A stretch of 64,000 nucleotides of DNA from Malachius bipustulatus (taxonomy: Eukaryota > Arthropoda > Insecta > Coleoptera > Melyridae). This document shows, one piece after another, positions 11,087 to 19,030 of this stretch (positions are counted from its first letter, which is position 1; each line of letters opens with the position of its first letter). The stretch lies in NCBI GenBank assembly GCA_910589415.1, contig OU342636.1, positions 5,996,437-6,060,436 on the forward strand. Reading direction: 5' to 3'. Under the pieces are notes generated by a model, which searched no databases, was not told the DNA's origin, and saw nothing but the letters and a program-made list of their open reading frames with translations. The position numbers and the translations under genes are program-made.

Positions 11087-11260
11087 ATGCACAGCATTGC
11101 TCTTATGGCGCTCATAGTTGCCGCTTTTGTCGTACTTCTGGGAAGCAAGCGTCCACGAGCGTACGCTCTTCATTTTGAAAATTATTTAATTCATTGCACT
11201 TCTGTAACGTTTTGTACCTCCGCAGACTGCCCTTTTAACATTGATATCGTTCATAAGTGA
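11087..11260 (+). CDS. Small secreted/membrane peptide, 57-codon version (U1)
   Basis: The ATG ORF starts MHSIALMALIVAAFVVLLGS, a textbook signal peptide or membrane anchor, and continues with KRPRAYA, where cleavage could occur. The last 30 residues hold three Cys (IHC, TFC, ADC) and end NIDIVHK. Upstream, CAG|GTGAGT at 10942 and a TTTTTTATCTAG acceptor ending at 11069 delimit a possible 128-nt intron, leaving the ATG 18 nt into the second exon. Only U1 and U10 keep this reading frame to the TGA; the other units have shorter ends after small deletions. Family not recognised. The donor-like box also resembles ends of common insect repeats, so the intron is not certain. Confidence 0.4.
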   Translation: MHSIALMALIVAAFVVLLGSKRPRAYALHFENYLIHCTSVTFCTSADCPFNIDIVHK

Positions 11261-11331
11261 GGATTGCACAACATGGAACAGCACAGTAGAGTTTATAACT
11301 TCATACATTATTACAATATTCAGATAATTAT

Positions 11332-11743
11332 TTATATTCTTTTGAATCCAACCGTGAATTTAATATAAAAATCTATAATCACATCGGTTAAAAATTGATC
11401 TTGTGCCAAGCACATATAATCTTCCGTGTTGATCGGGATTCGAACTCTACCTTCAGGTGGGTAAGTCAAAAGATCTGTACAAGACCTGAAAAAAAATTGA
11501 ATGAAAACCTAATTTAAAAGAAACTCTGTTACAAACACTTGAATAAATAATAAAGTAAGGTTACATTGCGTTCTTTTGAAGAGCTTCTGAGTTTTTCGTT
11601 AATCGCAATCTTCTAGACTTCCTAGTCCTAGAGGTTCTTAATTTCTTAACATGCTTATTTTTATTTCTAACCATATTTTTCCATTTTTTCGCTTTGCATC
11701 TTAAAACTTTGACTTGCAAAATTGTATTGCACAATAACAACAT
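11332..11743 (-). CDS. Two-exon gene with SENP6/7-like second exon (U1)
   Basis: Exon 1 (11565-11743) and exon 2 (11332-11485) flank a 79-nt intron; the model is described fully for the U2 copy. Here exon 2 reads FLTDV where other copies read FLNDV, at a position that is nearly always Asn in SENP/Ulp1 proteases. The frame is open throughout. Confidence 0.45.
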
Positions 11744-11821
11744 TCCGACAATGTACCACTTATTCACGGCTTCAAGTTGAAATACTTGAAATTATAAAAA
11801 TCAGGAGCACAATATTTATTT

Positions 11822-11948
11822 ACATTACAAGCTACGAAAGTTCACTTTTAGGTGTGAGGTGTATTTAAATACCCGAGGCGAAGCGTAGCGTAGCCGAGGG
11901 TATTTAAAAACTCCGAGCACCTGAAAGAGCTTTCGTAGCGTGTGATGT
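11822..11948. repeat. Foldback hairpin (U1)
   Basis: The left arm ACATTACAAGCTACGAAAG pairs with a right arm in which two bases have changed (CTTTCGTAGCGTGTGATGT). The centre holds GAGGCGAAGCGTAGCGTAGC between two GTATTTAAA boxes. Confidence 0.75.
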
Positions 11949-12233
11949 ATTAAACTTTTCATTCTCCCCTTGCCATATTGAACCACGGATTAAGAAGAAA
12001 TTAGTAAAATAATACTGTAACAATTTTTACTTAATTGTTCTTCGGGTTCGTTTATCGATTGGTAAAACTCAGATCTTATTTTCAACTAATTTAATAACAT
12101 TTGAATATTTATTTTTACAACACCAAATAAGTACTACTTATCTATTTTCATTTATATTGCACCACTAATTACGGCTTATTCTTTTATCTGTCATTTTTCG
12201 GAGAGACGCCATCCAGACGGTTACTCCGGAAAC

Positions 12234-15200
12234 CTACGTCAGGGTCGCACCAGCTGCCGGCGCCTCTAATAGACCGCGGGCATTTGTGAGCGGAATCTCG
12301 TTACACTGCCCTCTCCTTAAAGACCTTTCGTCCCGAAAGGTAGTCCTTTCCGGACGATGTAAATATCTGCAGGCTGATCCGTTTCTGCAGCTTGATGTCT
12401 GGTAGAAGTAGCAGTCAATGGTCTTCTTTCCTCCGACCCTTCGGTTAAAGCTGCACACCAGCACGTCAATCCCCGTATGTCGGAACAGGACCTCCAACAT
12501 ACTACGGACAACACGCCAATCCAAATTATCCCTTCCATATGCCAATTTTGGTATCGCTAAGTTAGTCTCATTGCTGGCCACCATCACTTCCCTAAGTCTG
12601 GTGAGTGCATTCCATAAATCGTGGTAGGTGGGTTTTTCTTGTGACTTTTCTTTGATGACTAAGGGATAGATACTTCTTCTCACTCCACCTTTCACGTGCT
12701 CAATGCTTAGTGCGTCTCCTAACCGAGGGTTCTGCTTCCGTAGCTCATCAAGCTGGCCAAATTTTGCTCGGAAGACATTTGCGATTCCTCGGTACATCAG
12801 AAGGTCTCTTGCGACGCAATGAGCCAGGCTGTAATGCGAGGGTACTTCAAAAAGGCCACCGGGCTCCTCTCGAACCACACCAAACCGAGACCTATGTGTG
12901 CCTGTGTGCAAAGCCATGAAGTCTTCGAATGAGCAGGCGTTGTCTCGTTTGATCACCCTGGCTTCTGCTATCGGATCGTCATTGTCCCCAACATAAGGTG
13001 TTAATCGGCTGAAGTGGACAACTCTTGGTTTTCCCCTGGCCTGCTTCTGGATTCTATATACCACATCGTTGATCCTTGCTAGCACTCGATATGGACCCTC
13101 CCACGACGACTGTAGTTTTGGTGATAGACCTCGACGTCGTTGAGGATTATGAAGCCAGACCATATCTCCGGGTTGATAGCCGCCTTCCTGCGCCTTGATG
13201 TCATAAGCCTCCTTCATTCGGTCGCTAGCACCCTGTATATGAACTCGTACTCGTTCATGCATATCGTCCATCTTCTTGCGGAGCTCGCTGACGTAGTCCT
13301 CTCCAGAAACCTCTGCTCCGGGAGGGCACCCAAACTGCAAGTCGCAAGGCAACCTCAATTCTCGTCCCATTACGATCTTCGCCGGTTTTTGGCCCGTGGT
13401 TTCGTGTACGGCAGATCTGTAGGCTAACAGAAAGAGGTGCAGACATTTGTCCCAGTCTCTTTGGTGGTCAGAGACAACCTTTGATAAATATCGGTTCATG
13501 GTGCGGTTCATGCGTTCCACCATTCCATCAGATTGCGGATGCAAGGCAGTTGTTCTTGTCTTGCGTATACCCAGAAGTCTGCAGATATTTTGAAACAGGC
13601 TGGACTCAAAATTTCTACCCTGGTCGGAATGAAGCCCAAGTAACAATTTAAATGTTATTTAGTCCTGAGTATGGTTTATGAAGGTTTTATAATGGTTGGT
13701 AGAAGAGCAATTGACTTTAAAGTATCTTTATTTAAAACCAAATGTATTTCAAGTGCGTAAGGATTTATTGAACAGCCTTGCAGTATGTTTTAAAACTAAA
13801 TTATAAAACTATTTAGATTTGCTTAGGCTGATGTTTAATGATAGTTTTATGAGAACTTTTATTTTTAGTTAATAAATCCTTCTAGACTTAAAGAATCTTT
13901 TAAAGCAAGTTTGCTTTAATATGATGACAATAAAAACTCGATAGTCTTAAAAATGTTTTTTAATTGCTTTCGTAGTAATCTTGTAGGTGTTCTCAATGTC
14001 GTTTTAAAACTTTGCGTGTTCAAAAATTGTAGCCTTTATAAAATGTTCCATAAGAAGAAAGTGCCTCGCTCTAATACATATTAAATTCATTAAGTCTTAA
14101 ATAAAACCATATCTTCTTGAAAAGTTAGGTTAGGGGGAATTGTTATTATTCTATTGCAAATTGGAATTCGTGACTAGAAAAAAACAAAAAAACAGCGGTC
14201 ATTTCAAAAGAAAAACAAAAGTGATTTTAAGACTTATCAATATATGTACATAATAGTATCTCAAGAATTCAAACATCGCCATCAGTGGCACCGGCACCTG
14301 AAGAAACAGTGGTAAAATGAGAACTAACTTTTTTTAATGGAATAGAAATTTATTTAATAATAAATCTTTTATTAGGTATCTATTGTCCAACACCTTCAAT
14401 CTCCTAATAATTATGATGAACCACCTACAATTTTGCCTTTGTGTTATACACAAACACATTACCTATTTTTTAAATTGAATTGAGTGAGGAGTGAGGTTTG
14501 AGGTTATTTTGTCATTCTTCTTCTTTCTTGTTATGAATACCTATGGTCTTAAACGAGATTGTAGCATGCAGTCTTAAAACCGCATTAAAGTTATATAGTT
14601 TTAAGAGATTCTTGTCATAAAACCGTTTAGTTTTAACCAAAATTGTTGGAATTTAAACAAATCTAAGTTGTTTTGCACAGGAATATTTGTACGTCTCACT
14701 ACCTATATTAAGTATGAATATACTTAGTCCAGTCCTTACTGACTTATTCACTACCATTATAAAACCTTATCTTCTAAAGAATGATTTAAAGAAAGAATAA
14801 ATAGTATTATCACCAGAACGGCCATTTTTTTAAATATTTCATTTTAGCAAGGAGGCAGCCATTGTTCAATGTTTGCATAAAAACAAGTGAAATCCAATAA
14901 ATCCACCTAGTGTCATATTATTTCAGTATAAAAAACATTTCCCGATTGAATACACGTAATATAATTGCAGTTTTATATCAATAATGAAAATAATTTATAA
15001 TTTACCAAAATTTATTGTTTATTGAAAAACTCTTCAAATAATTTTATTCTGAGGGGGATCTTGTTTTTTGAAGCTATTTTCATATACTTCAACAGTAAAG
15101 TGTTGCTCGTTTGAAAAATTGAGAATACAAACAGCAAAAGTAGTCTCTTGCCAAGAGTATACCTACTGAACTACATATAGGTAGGTATAAGATAGCGAAA

Positions 15201-16859
15201 GACATCTTTGCATGTCCGTCTACAACATCCACCTTTCCTTATAGGTACCTACTTGAGATTCTTGATAAAACCATATGGTATAAAACCCCGTAACAAAATG
15301 AATACAATTTATCCAAAACTGTTTTATCTAAGACCAAATGTATTTATTTTGGGTTTTATTAAGCTCCTCAAGAGTGCAAGGAGCTAACACAGTCAAGACC
15401 TCTGTAAGACCAATAGGTTTTATGATCGATTTAAACAGTAGGTTTTGATAAGCTCTTGTAGAGCGTCAAAAGCTGGGCCTTTTTGGGATTTATGAGACTC
15501 CTGAAGTTACTGGTACAGCAAAGTAGATTTATAAATAATTTTATAATAAGTTCTTATGAAAGTTCTGAGGATTGTGATAAAACGTAAATTGTTACTTGGG
15601 AGCTCCAAAGGCACGCCAAATCGACAGACCCATTCTTTTACTAATACTTCTACGATCGTCACAGCCTCCTGGTTCGGCAACGCATACGCTTCGACCCATT
15701 TGCTAAAATAATCCATAACGACCACGATGCACTTGTTCCCCGCCTCGCTTTCCGGGAACGGTCCAGCTACATCGATTGCGATTCTCTCAAATGGGCTGCC
15801 TACGTTGTACTGCTTCATTGGGGCTCTCTTCCGCCTCTGGGGTCCATTGCTCGCTGCACAGGTAACGCATTTTCTGCACCAATCTTTCACGTCTTCCTTG
15901 CTGTTAACCCAGTAGAAGCGTTCTCTTAACTTGCCCAGCGTCTTCGTCACTCCAAGATGTCCGCCGGATGCGCCGTTATGCATTTCCCTGAGTACTTCAG
16001 CGACACGATTGTTAGGGACTATAATCTGCTTACGCTTCTCCCTGCCGTCTTCTCCTTCTAGGATGCGTTTCAGTATTCCATCATGGAGTATGATGGAATC
16101 CCGCTGTGCCCAGTAGCACTTTACAGCCGGGGAATGTCGTGCTACCTGTTGCCAAGCTGGTCTATGACCTGCTCTCTTCCAAGCCATCACAAGTCCTAAG
16201 ACAGGGTCACCTTCTTGGTCTACTTCAATTGCTGCTAGTTGCCAGTTGTCAGACACAACCGTTGTTCTTCTGCAGAGAACAGACTCTTTTTCTTCAGCTC
16301 GCTGGCAGTGTTTGCAGTCCGGAGGACAAGGTCTTCTGGACAAGGCGTCAGCATTCCCATGGATCTTCCCGGCACGATGCACTGTTTCGAAGTCGAATTC
16401 CTGTAGCCTTTCGATCCATCTGGCTACCTGTCCTTCCGGGTTCTTGAATTGTAGTAGCCATTTGAGAGCTGCGTGGTCGGTCCTGAGGAGAAAGTTCCTT
16501 CCATAGAGGTATTTATAGAAGTGTTCTACCGACTTCACGACTGCCAATAGTTCTCTGCGAGTCACACAATAATTCCGTTCTGGCTTGGATAAAGTTTTAC
16601 TGAAATACCCGATAACCCTTTCTTGGCCTCCCTGTATTTGTGACAAAACGGCACCTATTCCTACGTTGCTGGCATCTGTGTCTAAGATTTCCCTTTTTTG
16701 GTTGACGTTACGTACAACGTGCCTGATTTGCATGGTTCCTGTGGCGAACGGAGTAAACTGACGCAATGCATCGAACATCTCTAAAGTAGCCGCATTTAAA
16801 ATGTTTGCGTTGTTACAACGGTTCTTGCACATGCACATCCAAGAAATACAAATTTGCAT
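12234..16859 (-). pseudogene. RNase H-integrase-macrodomain-CCCH ORF, split by a transposon (U1)
   Basis: Same protein as the intact U2 copy, but broken after the integrase residues VPLEL by the 13635-15600 insertion. The N-terminal half is 15601-16859; the C-terminal half is 12234-13634, beginning at HSDQGRNF. The two halves join in frame across the 2-bp duplication, so the ORF was intact when the transposon landed. Private changes include FSRL before the GPY/F exit and IEHVKGG and YPLV in the macrodomain. Confidence 0.9.
13635..15600. mobile_element. Unclassified non-autonomous DNA transposon, 1966 bp
   Basis: Perfect 16-bp terminal inverted repeats (CCCAAGTAACAATTTA) flank AT-rich DNA without a transposase. 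The uninterrupted units read GAAGCTCC across the site, so the target duplication is only AG (13633-13634 and 15601-15602). Internal sequence is full of variants of TTTTATNA-AGCTCTT and of AAAAC/GTTTT boxes at both ends, as in elements with subterminal transposase-binding repeats. A 2-bp non-TA duplication does not fit Tc1/mariner, hAT or piggyBac; CACTA-like is possible but lacks the CACTA end. Confidence 0.85.
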
Positions 16860-17157
16860 AGCTCACCCTGCCAGCGGGATCGACAATGGGCTCATATTGT
16901 CTTATCTTGTACCTAACGGTACCGTGCACCCGTTCGCTAAAAGAAAAAAGTATACATATATTTTATTTTATTAACTATTTATGGTAATATTCATCAATGC
17001 AAAAGCAAATGAGGAACTGTATCGTCTGATTATTTCCAGAAATCCGCCATGCAATATACATGTTATTGGGGTCGAAGAATTCCTCAACTGATCAGGATAT
17101 TCGGGTCTTTGAATGGATACTGAGCCACTGAGACAACATTAATTAGGTGATTGAATT

Positions 17158-17182
17158 TAGTAAATGCGCATCGCATTTACTA
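17158..17182. repeat. Perfect leader hairpin, 11-bp arms (example from U1)
   Basis: Arms TAGTAAATGCG and CGCATTTACTA around a CAT loop. The same hairpin is present in the leader of every unit that retains a leader (for example 21987-22011 in U2), followed about 40 bp on by a poly-C run of 7-11 bases. Confidence 0.7.
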
Positions 17183-17885
17183 TCTAATCTATGTAATAAA
17201 CAGACTGATAAGTTTGAAAATATATCCCCCCCCCCCACAATCAATAGCAACTGTTCTAATAATTCCAATATTCATGAGGTAATTTTGGAATTTGTCACAA
17301 CTTTTAGATTGTCATTATACAGGGTGAGTCAATAGTGAGAGATCGGAACATTGCTATTCAACCGTACAAGATAAAACAAAATTTCAAACGCCATCCCAAA
17401 TCGTTTGTTACTCTGCATATTTCAAAAATATTTTCAATTATACAGAGTGGACCATATTTTGCCTACACGTATCCATTTTTTTTTTCAAATAGAACCCCCT
17501 ATATTTTATGACATATTCTTATTCGACTGTGAAATAGCTTTATGTCAACACATATTGTTTGACATTTAGGTGCGGCGTTGACATTTAAAAAAATGTTTTC
17601 AAAAAAATTCATGGCAAGCATGTATTTACTGAAAAGAATCCTCAGAACTTAGTTTTGCAGTTTTGATTGAAATTTGGTATCCACATGGAGAAAGCCAGGT
17701 CTATCATCGCGATATAATAAGACTGAGATCTACTATACAGGTGAGTCACAAATAACTGTCAAATTTTGCTTACTTCGGAAGGTCATAACTTCACTTTTTC
17801 AAATGACACACTCGGTATTTTTTTCCACAATTAGATCCACCTCTGATCTGACTACATTTTTTATCTAGTATGTCATATACCTAAA

Positions 17886-18035
17886 ATGCACAGCATTGCT
17901 CTTATGGCGCTCATAGTTGCCGCTTTTGTCGTACTTCTGGGAAGCAAGCGTCCACGAGCGTACGCTCTTCATTTTGAAAATTATTTAATTCTTCACTTCT
18001 GTAACGTTTTGTACCTCCGCAGACTGCCCTTTTAA
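17886..18035 (+). CDS. Small secreted/membrane peptide, 49-codon version (U2)
   Basis: Same first 35 residues as the U1 peptide. A small deletion after ENYLI shifts the frame, so the tail becomes LHFCNVLYLRRLPF with a single Cys. The possible intron is 17741-17868. Confidence 0.35.
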   Translation: MHSIALMALIVAAFVVLLGSKRPRAYALHFENYLILHFCNVLYLRRLPF

Positions 18036-18128
18036 CATTGATCTCGTTCATAAGTGAGGATTGCACAACATGGAACAGCACAGTAGAGTTTATAACTTCA
18101 TACATTATTACAATATTCAGATAATTAT

Positions 18129-18540
18129 TTATATTCTTTTGAATCCGACCGTGAATTTAATATAAAAATCTATAATCACGTCGTTTAAAAATTGATCTTG
18201 TGCCAAGCACATATAATCTTCCGTGTTGATCGGGATTCGAACTCTACCTTCAGGTGGATAAGTCAAAAGATCTGTACAAGACCTGAAAAAAAATTGAATG
18301 AAAACTTAATTTAAAAGAAACTCTGTTACAAACACTTGGATAAATAATAAAGTAAGGTTACATTGCGTTCTTTTGAAGAGCTTCTGAGTTTTTCGTTAAT
18401 CGCAATCTTCTAGACTTCCTAGTCCTAGAGGTTCTTAATTTCTTAACATGCTTATTTTTATTTCTAACCATATTTTTCCATTTTTTCGCTTTGCATCTTA
18501 AAACTTTGACTTGCAAAATTGTATTGCACAATAACAACAT
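18129..18540 (-). CDS. Two-exon gene with SENP6/7-like second exon (U2, reference model)
   Basis: Exon 1 (18362-18540) starts at the first ATG and encodes about 60 residues: a hydrophobic start (MLLLCNTILQV), then a very basic stretch (RTSRTRKSRRLRL). A GTAACC donor at 18361 and a TTTTTTTTCAG acceptor ending at 18283 bound a 79-nt intron, and the phases match (AT|G). Exon 2 (18129-18282) encodes 50 residues with LLTYPPEG, INTEDYMCLAQDQ and FLNDVIIDFYIK, which is the characteristic start of the SENP6/7 (insect Velo-like) SUMO-protease catalytic domain. A stop follows at once, so the catalytic His, Asp and Cys are absent; no protease activity is expected. It is probably a captured or relic host exon. 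The homology of exon 2 is strong; splicing and exon 1 are inference. Confidence 0.5.
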
Positions 18541-18618
18541 TCCGACAATGTACCACTTATTCACGGCTTCAAGTTGAAATACTTGAAATTATGAAAATCA
18601 GGAGCACAATAGTTATTT

Positions 18619-18745
18619 ACATTACAAGCTACGAAAGTTCACTTTTAGGTGTGAGGTGTATTTAAATACCCGAGGCGAAGCGTAGCGTAGCCGAGGGTAT
18701 TTAAAAACTCCGAGCACCTGAAAGAGCTTTCGTAGCGTGTAATGT
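18619..18745. repeat. Foldback hairpin (U2)
   Basis: 127 bp. Outer arms begin ACATTACAAGCTACGAAAG and end CTTTCGTAGCGTGTAATGT (one mismatch). The inner GTATTTAAA / TATTTAAAT boxes flank a GC-rich loop. Confidence 0.8.
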
Positions 18746-19030
18746 ATTAAACTTTTCATTCTCCCCTTGCCATATTGAACCACGGATTAAGAAGAAATTA
18801 GTAAAATAATACTGTAACAATTTTTACTTAATTGTTCTTCGGGTTCGTTTATCGATTGGTAAAACTCAGATCTTATTTTCAACTAATTTAATAACATTTG
18901 ACTATTTATTTTTACAACACCAAATAAGTACTACTTATCTATTTTCATTTATATTGCACCACTAATTAAGGCTTATTCTTTTATCTGTCATTTTTCGGAG
19001 AGACGCCATCCAGACGGTTACTCCGGAAAC

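Larger units (their letters stand above)
10832..17633 (-). repeat. Array unit U1, interrupted by a DNA transposon
   Basis: Leftmost unit, 6802 bp including the 1966-bp insertion at 13635. It is the most diverged copy: it has its own residues in the C-terminal ORF and the long 57-codon version of the plus-strand peptide. The leader (16860-17633) is non-coding. Confidence 0.9.

Noticed and set aside
13140..13427. Plus-strand ORFs repeated in each unit opposite the integrase-macrodomain ORF (60-150 codons)
   Set aside because: They lie antisense to a domain-bearing ORF, have no recognisable motifs and are conserved only because the opposite strand is.
17674..17868. 64-codon plus-strand ORF starting at a TTG (VSTWRKPG...)
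   Set aside because: It has no ATG and runs through the proposed intron; better explained as non-coding repeat or intron sequence.
17911..18105. 64-codon minus-strand ORF starting MYEVINST in most units
   Set aside because: It overlaps the peptide ORF antisense, is lost in U3 and U9, and does not resemble the next SENP6/7 exon.
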